The notes under the pieces are model-generated. The model was not told the DNA's origin, made no database searches, and worked only from the letters and a program-made list of their open reading frames with translations. Shown here in pieces: positions 1 to 9,129 of a DNA stretch of 64,000 bases. The stretch lies in the NCBI RefSeq assembly GCF_011617465.1, contig NZ_CP050153.1, positions 3,348,001-3,412,000 of the forward strand, in the 5' to 3' direction. Made by a program: the position numbers and the translations under genes. Positions within the stretch are counted from its first letter, which is position 1, and every line of letters begins with the position of its first letter. This DNA is from Brevibacterium pigmentatum. GTDB taxonomy: Bacteria > Actinomycetota > Actinomycetes > Actinomycetales > Brevibacteriaceae.

Positions 1-438
1 ATGTTCGGTATGGACGAGTCCGCGGTGGGTGCGCTGCTCGTCGAGCAGAGGCGCATTGACCTCCATGATCAGGGGCACGTCGAGGCGCTGACTGATCCGA
101 GCCCCTGCGGTGGAGAACAGGGAATACCGTTCGTAGACGAGGTCGAAACCCTGCCCCGAGGCGGCCACCGTGTCCGTGACCATGTCGGCGAGCATATCGG
201 ACAGCCGCAGCAGGGCGATCTCACGCTGGGAGCGGTCGAGGCCGCACGGCACCTCGAGTCGGGTGACGTCGAGATCGGCGAGGTCGGCGGGCACGTCGTC
301 ATCGGTGCGAGTGCAGAAGACGCTGACCTCGTGACCGAGTGCTCGGAAGGTGCGCACGACCTCCTGGACATGGACGCTGGCCCCCTTCGTGCCGAAGACC
401 CCGATGCCTGAGTCGAGCAGGACATAGGCGATTCTCAT
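1..438 (-). CDS. Glycosyltransferase, GT-B fold, N-terminal part only (runs off the window)
   Basis: The frame begins with ATG at 438 and stays open for 146 codons to the window edge, so only the N-terminal half is visible. The protein starts MRIAYVLLDSGIGVFGTKGA, a Rossmann strand followed by the glycine/lysine-rich loop (GTKGASVH, residues about 15-22) typical of the acceptor domain of GT4-like glycosyltransferases. The start overlaps the stop of the upstream gene (435-1847) as ATGA, which implies translational coupling. With two further glycosyltransferases upstream it probably acts on a cell-surface polysaccharide or glycoconjugate. The donor-binding domain lies outside the window, so the sugar cannot be inferred. 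Confidence 0.8.
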   Translation of the reverse strand, partial: MRIAYVLLDSGIGVFGTKGASVHVQEVVRTFRALGHEVSVFCTRTDDDVPADLADLDVTRLEVPCGLDRSQREIALLRLSDMLADMVTDTVAASGQGFDLVYERYSLFSTAGARISQRLDVPLIMEVNAPLLDEQRTHRGLVHTEH

Positions 439-1847
439 GACACTGACTCCATTTCACGAACGGACTCAAACTCGGTGGTCGCGGCCGTGGTCGGAGCGGC
501 CGCGACCTCGCTCGCTGCGACCGCCGCACCGGCCCGATCGTCGAAGCGGTCGGCCGCACGATCGGCGGCCGCGGCCGCGAGACGTCCGAGCCGACCGGCC
601 TGGACGGTCGAGTCGTGCAGGCGGCTCACGCGGTCACGGGCGGCATCGGTGACGGCACGGATTCCGGCGGGGCCCGTACGCAGGGCGGCGACCACCTCGG
701 CGATGGTGGAGGCGATGTTCTGCTCATCGGTGCCGTCGACAAGCCACCCGGTGCGACCGTGGTCGATGACCTCGGGCACTGCGGTGACGGTGCCGGCGAT
801 GCAGGGAATTCCGGTGGCCATGCCCTCCAGCAGCACTGTGGGCAGGCCGTCGGCGTTGCCGTCGGAGCCGATGACGAATGGGGAGACGAGGATGTCGTGG
901 TCGGTGAGCATGTCACGGACCTCTGCCTGGGTGAGCGCTCCGTGGAACGTCACGAGCTCATCGAGCCCGAGCGTGCGGGACTGCGCGCGCAGCTCCTCCT
1001 CCAAGGGGCCCGTGCCCACGAGATCGAGGCAGCAGCTCGTTCCCTCGTCCCGGAGGCCGGCGAGCGCGTCGAGGAGGTGGGTGAACCCCTTCTTCTCGAC
1101 GAGGCGGCCGACAGCCAGCAGCGAGGGAACCTCGCCCGTTGCTCCCTGCCTGGGCCGGTACGGGAAGCGGTCGAGTTCGAGGCCGTTGCGCACGACGACG
1201 ATCCGGTCGGCCAGCTCGGGCCCGAGCACCGTGGACAGGTAGCGGCGATTGAATTCGCTGATCGCGATCACATGGTCGGCGTCCGCGGTCTTGCGGGCGA
1301 GGTCGGTGAGCACGACATCCTCGTGGAAGATGTCCTTCGCATGCGTGGTGAAGGAGTACGGGATCCCCGTCAGCGCCGAGGCGGCCCGGGCCACCGTCGT
1401 CGCCACCGACGCGAAGTGCGCGTGCAGGTGCGTCACTTCGTGGTCGAGTGCCAACCGGGCGAGGGTGAGCGCTTGGATCACATCATCGTGGCTCAGTTCC
1501 ATGAGCTCGCCGAGGTGGCCCGGCACTGCCGCGGCCACGCGCGGTTCCGCTGCGGCCTCGGCGAAGGTCCGCCAGAAGCTGCGGGCGCTCGAGGGCCGAT
1601 CGATGTGGATGACCTCGGCGCGGACGCGGGCGAGTTCGGGGTGGAAGCGGGTGTCCGTGCTCGGGCGCAGGGAGAAGATCACGAGGTCTTCTCCGGCGGC
1701 TTCGCGGGCGAGGATCTCGGAGACGATGAAGGTCTCGGAGAACCGCGGGTACATCTTGAGTACATAGGCACGGCGGCCGGACTGTCGTGCCTGCGGTGTT
1801 GACGCCGCTGCCGGCGTCGAAATGGTGTGTGTCTGTTCAGACAGCAT
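435..1847 (-). CDS. Glycosyltransferase family 4/1 (WcaL-like)
   Basis: A 470-residue GT-B glycosyltransferase. The acceptor domain opens with a Rossmann strand and YPRFSETF (residues about 33-40), a signature of the WcaL/exopolysaccharide group, and has HLHAHFA near 151. The donor domain has VGRLVEKKGF near 246 and the conserved nucleotide-sugar block DGLPTVLLEGMATGIP near 333-348. The ATG at 1847 is preferred over an in-frame upstream extension because GGAG lies about 8 bases before it and the extra N-terminus is Arg/Pro-rich. It overlaps the upstream gene by 11 bases and the downstream gene by ATGA. It probably transfers a sugar to a surface polysaccharide or lipid-linked intermediate in the cytoplasm; the substrate is unknown. 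Confidence 0.85.
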   Translation of the reverse strand: MLSEQTHTISTPAAASTPQARQSGRRAYVLKMYPRFSETFIVSEILAREAAGEDLVIFSLRPSTDTRFHPELARVRAEVIHIDRPSSARSFWRTFAEAAAEPRVAAAVPGHLGELMELSHDDVIQALTLARLALDHEVTHLHAHFASVATTVARAASALTGIPYSFTTHAKDIFHEDVVLTDLARKTADADHVIAISEFNRRYLSTVLGPELADRIVVVRNGLELDRFPYRPRQGATGEVPSLLAVGRLVEKKGFTHLLDALAGLRDEGTSCCLDLVGTGPLEEELRAQSRTLGLDELVTFHGALTQAEVRDMLTDHDILVSPFVIGSDGNADGLPTVLLEGMATGIPCIAGTVTAVPEVIDHGRTGWLVDGTDEQNIASTIAEVVAALRTGPAGIRAVTDAARDRVSRLHDSTVQAGRLGRLAAAAADRAADRFDDRAGAAVAASEVAAAPTTAATTEFESVREMESVS

Positions 1848-3168
1848 GGCTGGTCTCCTCCAAGGTGATGGGCAGACGGGCGGATGAGGCTGTGCCGCGA
1901 GGCGCGGTCGGTCGGTGCGCCGCTGTCGGTGCGGCTTCGGGGACAAAGGCCGGCGCCTCGGCGCGGGCATCGGCGATGAGTCCGGCCGCCAGGCGCGGCA
2001 CGGTGGTCAGACCCGTGAGGTCGATATGGGAACGATCGGTGGGACGTCCGACTCGGTCGGCGAACCATTCGCTGAGCACCTCGGCGTCGAGGCTGTCGAT
2101 CGTGTGGGCATCGACCGCGCCGGCAGCGGCGAGGGCGAATGCCCGTCTGGGCTGCTCGGCCCGGTGTCCCTTGCGTGGGACGACGAGTGCCGGAGTGTCG
2201 GTGGCCATCAGTTCGGCCAGAGTGTTGTACCCGCCCATGCACACGACCGCCTCGGCGGAGGCGACGAGTCCGGGGATGTCTTTGTGGTGGCGGATGACGG
2301 TGGTGGTCGCACCGGCGCGCGCACGCAGTCGGTCGAACTCCTCGGTGTCCATCTGCGGACCGGTGACGATGAGGTGACGGTGACCATCGGGCGGTTGTGC
2401 GTCGACGGCGATGGAGGCGAGGCTGCCGCCGTCGGATCCCCCGCCGAGGCAGGTGAGGACGAAACGCTGGGATCCGACCCCTGGAGACTCGGTCCCGGCC
2501 GACCCGACGCGCGCCGCCTCGACTCCCTCAGGAAGGGCACAGCCGTCGTCGGGACGGTCCTGGGACAGGTAGCCGGTGGTGACGGCCCTGGCCGCCAAGG
2601 TCGCGGGAACTTCGCCGGTGGACCGGGGATCGTAGACGTCCGGGTCACCGTAGATCCAGACTTCATCGAAGGCATCGGCCACGCGTGCAGGTCCTCCGAC
2701 CTTCTCCCATTCGGCGTCGATGACCGACGGGGTGTCAAGGACTTCGCGCAGACCGAGGACCGTACGGCCGCCGTGGCCGCGGACCTGGTCGATGGCCGCG
2801 GCGAGTTCGCCGCCGATGCCGAACGGATGCCGGTCGACGATGAACAGCTCGGGTCTCTGCTGGTCGAGGATCGCGGAGACCGCCGCCGCCCGCAGCGCCC
2901 GCAGACCCTGCATCGAGGAGGCGAGCGCCCGTGGGACATAGCCGCCGGGTGCGGGAGTGACTCCGGGCAGGATGACCCAGTCCCAGCCATCGGGCAGGTC
3001 GAATCGCGCGGCCTCGGGGCTGCTGGCGATGAGCAGGCCGGAGACCTCTCGGCCGGTCAGTGCCGGCAGGTCCCGGGCGAGCGCGAAGGCCAGAGCCCGG
3101 TTGCGGCGGATGTGGCCCAGTCCCAGCGAGTCGTGGGAGAACAGTGCGACTCTCAATCGTCTTCTCAT
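1837..3168 (-). CDS. MurG-like glycosyltransferase (GT28-type C-terminal domain)
   Basis: A 443-residue protein. An N-terminal GLGH loop (residues 16-19, SLGLGHIRRN) matches the acceptor-side loop of MurG/GT28 enzymes. Further on are a glycine-rich LGGGSDGG (about 241-248), CMGGYNTLAEL (310-320) and PRKGHRAEQPRRA (331-343), which correspond to the UDP-sugar and diphosphate-binding elements of the family. About 50 C-terminal residues are Ala/Thr/Pro-rich and probably disordered. It is the first gene of the visible three-gene glycosyltransferase run, and its stop overlaps the next start. It is not MurG itself (no cell-wall cluster context). The acceptor and sugar are unknown. Confidence 0.78.
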   Translation of the reverse strand: MRRRLRVALFSHDSLGLGHIRRNRALAFALARDLPALTGREVSGLLIASSPEAARFDLPDGWDWVILPGVTPAPGGYVPRALASSMQGLRALRAAAVSAILDQQRPELFIVDRHPFGIGGELAAAIDQVRGHGGRTVLGLREVLDTPSVIDAEWEKVGGPARVADAFDEVWIYGDPDVYDPRSTGEVPATLAARAVTTGYLSQDRPDDGCALPEGVEAARVGSAGTESPGVGSQRFVLTCLGGGSDGGSLASIAVDAQPPDGHRHLIVTGPQMDTEEFDRLRARAGATTTVIRHHKDIPGLVASAEAVVCMGGYNTLAELMATDTPALVVPRKGHRAEQPRRAFALAAAGAVDAHTIDSLDAEVLSEWFADRVGRPTDRSHIDLTGLTTVPRLAAGLIADARAEAPAFVPEAAPTAAHRPTAPRGTASSARLPITLEETSHAV

Positions 3169-3231
3169 ACATCTCAGCTTGTCGGCTGTGATTAAGATGA
3201 AATTAAGACGCGGATGAGAAAGATCTTAGGT

Positions 3232-3891
3232 TCAGTCCACGCGGTATCCGAAGCCGCGCACGGTGGTGACGAAATCAGAGCCGAGCTTCTTGCGCAGGTA
3301 CCCGATATAGACGTCGACGACGTTCGATCCGGGGTCGAAGTCGAATCCCCACACATGGGAGAGCAGCTGTTCGCGTGAGAGGACGTTGCCGCGGTTGCGC
3401 AGCAGGATCTCGGCCAGCGACAGCTCCCGGGCCGAGAGTTCGACGAGACGGTCATCGACCCACACCTGCCGTTTGAGCAGGTCGATGCGCACATCATCGC
3501 GGATGAGCTCCGTGACCTCCTGCCCCTGCGGGCTCTCCTTGAGCCGCAGACGGACCCGAGCCAGCAGCTCCGCGAACCGGAAGGGTTTGATCATATAGTC
3601 GACCGCCCCGGACTCGAGGGCATAGATCGTGTCGTCCGGGTTGTCCCGGGCGGTGAGCACGAGCACGGGAAGTTCGGGCCGCCGCTCGCGCAGCTGGCCC
3701 AGCACGCTGAAGCCGTCGAGACCGGGCAGACCGATGTCGAGGATCACGAGCGTGAAGTCGCCCGTCAATGCCAGGTCTCGTCCGGTGAAGCCGTCGGCGG
3801 CGATCTGCGGGCTGAATCCGGCGGCGGTCAGGCCCTTCGAGATGAAGGCGGAGATCCGCTCTTCGTCCTCGATCACGAGAATGCTCTTCAC
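3232..3891 (-). CDS. OmpR/MprA-family response regulator
   Basis: A 219-residue two-domain regulator. The receiver domain (1-118) has the acidic pair near residues 8-11, phospho-acceptor Asp52 in LDIGLPG, Thr80 and Lys102 in YMIKPF. The C-terminal winged helix (about 122-219) contains the ARELSLAEILLRNRGNVLSR segment and ends with the usual VRGFGYRVD wing. The start is GTG at 3891, preceded by AAAGGA five bases upstream, and overlaps the kinase stop as GTGA. It is therefore the cognate regulator of the kinase at 3888-5387. Its targets are not visible; no clear direct-repeat operator was recognised. Confidence 0.92.
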   Translation of the reverse strand: MKSILVIEDEERISAFISKGLTAAGFSPQIAADGFTGRDLALTGDFTLVILDIGLPGLDGFSVLGQLRERRPELPVLVLTARDNPDDTIYALESGAVDYMIKPFRFAELLARVRLRLKESPQGQEVTELIRDDVRIDLLKRQVWVDDRLVELSARELSLAEILLRNRGNVLSREQLLSHVWGFDFDPGSNVVDVYIGYLRKKLGSDFVTTVRGFGYRVD

Positions 3892-5376
3892 TTGTGTCCT
3901 TTCGGCAGGATCATGCGGAACTGTGCACCGATGGAGGTCTGGTCGAGAACGACTCTGCCGCCATGCGCCTCGGCGATGGCGGAGATGATCGACAGCCCCA
4001 GCCCGAAGCCGGCCCCGTCGGTCGAGCCGCGGCAGAAGCGGTCGAAGATGTCCTCGGCGATCTCGTCGGGCACCCCTTGGCCTTCGTCACGGACCCAGAT
4101 GTGCACGGATTCGGCGTCGTCGCGGGCACCGAACACGATCACCTGGCCGTCCTCGGTGTGCTCGACGGCATTGGCCGCCAGCTGCAGGAGCGCCTGCGTC
4201 AGGCGCTGTCGGTCCCCGTGGAAGCTCAGCGATTCGGGCACCTCGAGGCCCCATTCCCGGTCCCCGAGCCCCTTGGCCTTCGCCAGGGAGTCGGACACGA
4301 CCCCGCTGAGGTCCACCTCGGCGAAGCGCACGAAGTCAGGGCGTCGGGCGCGGGCCAGCAGGAGCAGCTCTTCGACGAGGCGGCCCATCCGATCCGTCTC
4401 ATCGAGCAGCATCGCCCGGGTCTCCTCGACGTCACCGACGTCCTCTGCATTCATCGTCTCGAGGTGACCGCCGAGGATGGTCAGCGGGGTGCGCAGCTCG
4501 TGCCCGACATCGTCAAGGAACCGCCGCTGCGCTTCGAAGGCGGCTTCGAGACGGTCGAGCATGTCGTTGAACGTGTGCCCGAGTTCGGCGATGTCGTCGT
4601 GGCCCTTCGTCTCCAGGCGGCTGCTGAGATCACCGCCGGAGATCGACTGCGCGGTCCGCCTCAGCTCGGTCACCGGAGACAGCAGCCTCCGCGCCAGGAG
4701 TGAGGAGAGACCCGCGATGAGCAGGGTGGCGGCGAGCGCGACGACGACGTAGATCTGCATGATCTGTCCGAGGTCGGCATGGCTGGCCGTGACGTTGTGG
4801 ACGACGACGAAGGCTCCGACCCCATTCGTCGCGGCCGCTCCGCCCGCCACTTCGCTGATGCCCTCCGTGCGGTCTGTCGGGTCGGTGGGCGCGGCCTGGG
4901 TATCCGTGTTCGTGCCCGTTGCCGCCTCGGTGCCGGTGATGGGCAGGACGAAGCCTTCGTATTCGACGTCGCCGACGGTCAGGCGGATCTCCCCGCCTTT
5001 CTCCGCCGCCCCGGCCACGGCTTCCTCGAAGGCGCTCGAACTGCCGAGAAGGTCCTTCGGTTCACCCTGGTAGAGCACCCTGCCGTCAGTGAGGAAGGAG
5101 AAGAGCACCTCGTCTTCGTCCGGCCTGTTCTGGGCGAGGAAGTTGCTGAGGATCTCATCGACGGAGGTGAACGGTTTGCCTGTCTGCGGATCGATCCCGT
5201 TCTCGGAGAACGTTCGCATCTCGTCGATCTCTTGGGACATCGAGGCGGTGATTCGGCCGGAGACGTTGTTCGACTCCACGGTGTAGAGGATGAGGCCGAC
5301 GATGGAGAGAGTGAGGACGGACAGCACGGCGACGGTGATGGTCAGGCGGTTCTGAACGGTCAGCCCGACGCGCCGT

Positions 5377-5387
<11 letters not shown>
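3888..5387 (-). CDS. Membrane sensor histidine kinase (HAMP-HisKA-HATPase)
   Basis: A 499-residue kinase: TM1 about 13-37, extracellular sensor about 38-199 with a Thr/Ala/Asp-rich stretch near 152-185, TM2 about 200-224, HAMP about 225-275, H-box VGHELRTP with His296, then an ATPase domain with NAVEH (396-400), DEGQGVP (434-440) and GFGLGLSI (460-467). All catalytic boxes are intact. The start is ambiguous: the region before MTTERRVGL is a repeat-rich tract holding several in-frame ATGs, and 5387 is the last of them. The frame overlaps the end of the upstream acidic-protein gene. The kinase and its regulator are co-transcribed; the signal is unknown. Confidence 0.9.
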
Positions 5388-5805
<418 letters not shown>

Positions 5806-5934
5806 ACCGTCCACATTGCCCAAGGCCCGCGGCAAAGTCGAGCCGGAGGCGATGAGAGTCTTCTTAAGTGGAGTGAACGGTTGCCTGTGATACCGTAAGC
5901 GCCGACCGCCACGACGACCCGCAGGAGCCCACCG

Positions 5935-6759
5935 ATGAGCGACGATCGCGCGGACCGCGACGAGGCAGAGCCCGTATCTGCAGACTCCTCATCGACGACG
6001 TCCGACGCCACCGAGCCGGCCGCCGGCTCCGATGCCGCTGCTGGTCCCGAGGCGGAGGCCAAGGAGAATCCGTGGGCGGCGATCAAACCCTGGCAGGGCA
6101 AAGCTGCCGGCCTCGACAAGCTGCTGCTGTTCATCATCATCGGCGTCCCTCTCATCTACCTCGGCCTCATGCCGCTGCGACCGTGGATGCTCGTCAATGC
6201 CCCGGTCGTCCAGGAGTTCATCAACGGTGCGAAGACCTCGATCGTCGCGGCCGCCGCCTATGCCCGGGTCGGTGAGATCCCGCTGTGGCTGGTCATCGTC
6301 GCGGGCTTCGTCGGCATGGCCAAACTCGATTGGGCGTTCTGGCTGGCCGGGCGCCGCTGGGGCGACGGTGTGCTGAGGCTCTTCGCGCAGAACGAGCGCC
6401 AGCTCAAACGCATCAACCAGCTGAAGAAGATCCCGAACTGGGCACTGTTCCTCATGACGCTGATCTCGCGCTGCCCGGGAATCCCCGGCACGCTCGTCTA
6501 CCTCGTCGTCGGGTGGACCCGGATGCGCCTGTCGCTGTTCCTCGTCGCCGACCTCCTCGGCTGCCTCATCTTCACTCTCATCTGGACGTTCCTGGGCTAT
6601 CAGCTCGGCGAGGCCGCCGTCGACATCCTCGAGGTCATCGACAAATACGCACTGTGGCTGACCCTGGCCCTCATCGTCGGCATCTTCGCCATCAGCTTCT
6701 TCAAGGAATACCGCAAGCAGAAGAAAGCCGAAGCCGCCGGCGACACCTCCGAAGACTGA
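5935..6759 (+). CDS. DedA/VTT-family integral membrane protein
   Basis: 274 residues. The first 45 are an acidic Ser/Ala-rich cytoplasmic tail, followed by several hydrophobic segments (about 62-82, 118-140, 175-225 and 237-257). The segment ISRCPGIPGTLVYLVVGWTRM resembles the conserved Arg/Gly/Pro loop of the SNARE-associated (VTT/DedA) domain. DedA proteins act in undecaprenyl-phosphate or phospholipid translocation and membrane homeostasis; that role is family knowledge, not shown here. The C-terminus is Lys-rich. It is divergent from the kinase operon and convergent with the dehydrogenase downstream. Confidence 0.75.
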   Translation: MSDDRADRDEAEPVSADSSSTTSDATEPAAGSDAAAGPEAEAKENPWAAIKPWQGKAAGLDKLLLFIIIGVPLIYLGLMPLRPWMLVNAPVVQEFINGAKTSIVAAAAYARVGEIPLWLVIVAGFVGMAKLDWAFWLAGRRWGDGVLRLFAQNERQLKRINQLKKIPNWALFLMTLISRCPGIPGTLVYLVVGWTRMRLSLFLVADLLGCLIFTLIWTFLGYQLGEAAVDILEVIDKYALWLTLALIVGIFAISFFKEYRKQKKAEAAGDTSED

Positions 6760-6826
6760 CTGTGCGCGCCTGGCCGGAAGCCGGTCAGGCTCCGCGGGTC
6801 AGGCGCCTCGAATCAGGCTCGTCGTG

Positions 6827-7687
6827 TCAGGCGCCGAAGGACAGGAACGTCTCGCGCATGCGCTGCGGGTCCGCCTTCTGTCCGCTGAAGAGTTCGAACG
6901 CGTCGATGGCCTGATTGACCGCCATCCCCGATCCGTCGAGCGTGCGGCAGCCCTTCGCCCTGGCTTCGGCGAGCAGCTGCGTCTCGAGCGGGAAGTACAC
7001 GACATCGGCCACCCAGGTCTCCGATCCGAATGCCGAGGTGTCGACCGGGGTTCCCGGGTACGCCTTCATCCCCACCGGGGTGGCGTTGACGATCCCCTGC
7101 GCCGAGGCGGCCGCCCCTCCCAGCTCATCGAGTCCGATCGCTCTCGCCCGGGTTCCGACCGAGGTCGCTGCGACGATGTCCGCGGCCAATCCGTCGGCAC
7201 GCTGCACATCGGTGTCGGCGATGACGAGGTCGCCGATCCCGAGTTCGGCGAGGGCGAACCCGACCGCACGGCCGGCTCCACCCGCACCGATCTGCACGAC
7301 CGCCTCGGTGGCGGCACCGTCCAATCCGGCACGGAATCCGGCGGCGAAACCGGTGACGTCGGTGTTGTACCCGGTCGTCCGGCCGGCACCGTCGATGACG
7401 ACGGTGTTGACCGAATTGATGCGCGCGGCCACCGGATCGACCTCATCGAGGAGGCCGATGACCTGCTGTTTGAACGGGTGGGTGATGTTGAGTCCGTCGA
7501 AGCCGAGCCGGACCGCGCCGGCGAGCAGCTCCTCGAGTCCCACCTCCGCGAGGCGGGGTGTGCCGATGTCGATGGTGCGGTAGATCGTGGGGATGGAGTG
7601 CGCGGCGCCTTCGTTCTCGTGCATCCGCGGGGTGCGGGAGGCGGAGATGCCGTCGCCGATGAGGCCGAGGAGGAGGGATGAGGTCAT
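6827..7687 (-). CDS. qsuD: Quinate/shikimate dehydrogenase (NAD-type AroE family)
   Basis: 286 residues. The substrate pocket has [10 protein letters not shown] (15-24) in the form seen in corynebacterial quinate/shikimate dehydrogenases rather than the biosynthetic AroE S-x-S-P loop. Catalytic Lys73 (NITHPFKQQ) and Asp110 (GYNTD) are present. The nucleotide motif is GAGGAGR (134-140), and the acidic Asp158 at the end of the next strand (ADTD) suggests preference for NAD over NADP, as expected of a catabolic enzyme. The start overlaps the dehydroquinase stop as ATGA. It would oxidise quinate to 3-dehydroquinate and shikimate to 3-dehydroshikimate. A biosynthetic role is possible but less likely in this cluster. 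Confidence 0.88.
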   Translation of the reverse strand: MTSSLLLGLIGDGISASRTPRMHENEGAAHSIPTIYRTIDIGTPRLAEVGLEELLAGAVRLGFDGLNITHPFKQQVIGLLDEVDPVAARINSVNTVVIDGAGRTTGYNTDVTGFAAGFRAGLDGAATEAVVQIGAGGAGRAVGFALAELGIGDLVIADTDVQRADGLAADIVAATSVGTRARAIGLDELGGAAASAQGIVNATPVGMKAYPGTPVDTSAFGSETWVADVVYFPLETQLLAEARAKGCRTLDGSGMAVNQAIDAFELFSGQKADPQRMRETFLSFGA

Positions 7688-8136
7688 AGTCTCGCTTTCG
7701 CGTTCGTGAGGTGGTCGACGAGGATCTCGATCGCGTGGACGTAGCCCATTGCGCCGGCTCCGGCGATGACGGCTGCGGCCACGGGTGAGAGGTACGAGTG
7801 GTGGCGCACGGCTTCCCGGGCATGCGGGTTGCTCAGGTGCACCTCGATGATCGGGTGGTCGTAGGATTTCAGCGCATCGTGCAGGGCCAGGGAGGTGTGC
7901 GTGTACGCTCCGGCGTTGATGATCGCGCCGACCGTGGAGTGCCGGGCGGCGTGGACGGCGTCGATGAGCCCGCCCTCATGGTTGCTCTGGATGCAGCGGA
8001 CGCCGAGTCCCGCCTCGGCGGCGGTGTCGGCGCACATGGCCTCGATATCGGCCAAGGTGGTGCGGCCGTAGATCTCCGGTTCGCGTTCTCCGAGGAGGTT
8101 GAGGTTGGGGCCGTTGAGGACGAGGATCTCAGGCAT
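7684..8136 (-). CDS. aroQ: Type II 3-dehydroquinate dehydratase
   Basis: 150 residues, normal for type II dehydroquinase. The N-terminus has the family signature [17 protein letters not shown] with lid residues Arg18 and catalytic Tyr23, followed by NAGAYTH (74-80), catalytic His100 in EVHLSN and Arg111. It interconverts 3-dehydroquinate and 3-dehydroshikimate. I start it at ATG 8136, because GAGGTG sits just upstream; a GTG two codons earlier is possible. The gene overlaps the IclR regulator upstream and the dehydrogenase downstream, so the three form one tightly coupled unit. The functional equivalent in Corynebacterium is QsuC. Confidence 0.93.
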   Translation of the reverse strand: MPEILVLNGPNLNLLGEREPEIYGRTTLADIEAMCADTAAEAGLGVRCIQSNHEGGLIDAVHAARHSTVGAIINAGAYTHTSLALHDALKSYDHPIIEVHLSNPHAREAVRHHSYLSPVAAAVIAGAGAMGYVHAIEILVDHLTNAKARL

Positions 8137-8138
8137 GG

Positions 8139-8888
8139 TCACCTCGGGAACCGGGCGGCGATGGCTGCCGCGGTCTCAGTCAGTTGGGGGACGAATCCGA
8201 TGAGCGCGTCGAGGCTGCGGCGGAAGACCGGTGCGGCGAGCGCGAGCGAGGCCAACAGCGTGCCGTCGAGGTCGAAGACAGGCACGGCCAGGGCGTTCAT
8301 GCCGATGTCGTTCTCTTCGGACTGTCCCGCCCACCCATCGGTGCGGATCTGTTCGAGGCGCTTGAGCATCTTCTGTGGGTCGGTGATCGAGTTCGGGGTG
8401 CGGGCGGTCAGCTCGAGGGCACCGACCGTGGTGTCGGCGTGCGGATCGTGGGCGAGCAGAGCCTGACCGATCGCCGAGGTATGCAGCGGAGATTCGTCTC
8501 CCGGATCGGTGGTCGTGCGGAACTGCGGGCCGTCGACGGTGAGCACGGTCAGTGCCGCATTGCCGCGACGCACGGCGAGGATGCTCGATTCGCCGGTCGA
8601 CGCCGTCAGTTCCTGCAACAGGCCCTTCGTCGCTCCGGACAGTCCCTGTCGGTGCGCCACCTTCTGTGCGAGACGGAAGACCTCCATCCCGAGGGAGTAG
8701 ATCTTCGTGCGTGCGTCGAAGCTCGCATAGCCGGATTCGACGAGTCCGCCGAGGAGACGGTAGGCCGTCGAGAACGGGTAGCCGGTGGTCTCGGCGGCCT
8801 GAGCGGCGCTGACCCCCTCGGATGAGTCTCCGAGGAGTTCGAGCATCTCGAAGGTCTTCGTCACCGAGTTCGAGCCCTTGGGCGGCAT
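8139..8888 (-). CDS. IclR-family transcriptional regulator of the quinate/shikimate cluster
   Basis: 249 residues: N-terminal winged helix (about 8-62) with the recognition segment [21 protein letters not shown], then an IclR effector domain (about 75-245) carrying the usual small-molecule pocket fold. Start ATG 8888 has AGGAGG six bases upstream. It is the first gene of the minus-strand operon and is divergent from the transporter/dehydratase operon, so it probably controls both from the shared intergenic region, where a perfect inverted repeat lies at 9035-9053. In C. glutamicum the equivalent cluster is controlled by a LysR-type protein (QsuR), so the regulator class differs here. Confidence 0.88.
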   Translation of the reverse strand: MPPKGSNSVTKTFEMLELLGDSSEGVSAAQAAETTGYPFSTAYRLLGGLVESGYASFDARTKIYSLGMEVFRLAQKVAHRQGLSGATKGLLQELTASTGESSILAVRRGNAALTVLTVDGPQFRTTTDPGDESPLHTSAIGQALLAHDPHADTTVGALELTARTPNSITDPQKMLKRLEQIRTDGWAGQSEENDIGMNALAVPVFDLDGTLLASLALAAPVFRRSLDALIGFVPQLTETAAAIAARFPR

Positions 8889-9034
8889 GCTTCGCCTCCT
8901 TGCGTTGCTGTGTCGGTTCGGTGGTACTGGGCAGTGTGGGCATAGAAGTCATGTGTCCGGAAAGCAGACTTCCTGCGTTCCACGTTGACAGGCTATGTCA
9001 TCTCAATCACACTGTAAACCACAATGTAACAATG

Positions 9035-9053
9035 ATTGCCACACTATGGCAAT
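9035..9053. promoter_or_regulatory. Candidate IclR operator, perfect inverted repeat
   Basis: ATTGCCA-cacta-TGGCAAT is a perfect 7-bp inverted repeat in the AT-richest part of the 229-bp region between the divergent IclR gene and the transporter. Related half-sites (CACACTGTAAACCACAATG) lie just to its left. Size and position suit an IclR-family operator or a shared promoter region. No binding data exist here. Confidence 0.45.
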
Positions 9054-9129
9054 AAAACGTCGGCCTGATGACCGCTCGACAGCGCTGAGGCCGCCGCCAT
9101 GTCCCTGAGAGTGAGAGATGCGAGGAAGC

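Noticed and set aside
615-1802. Long plus-strand open frame (395 codons) opposite a glycosyltransferase
   Set aside because: It is a high-GC shadow: His/Glu/Gly-biased composition, no domain, and the minus-strand gene has all family motifs.
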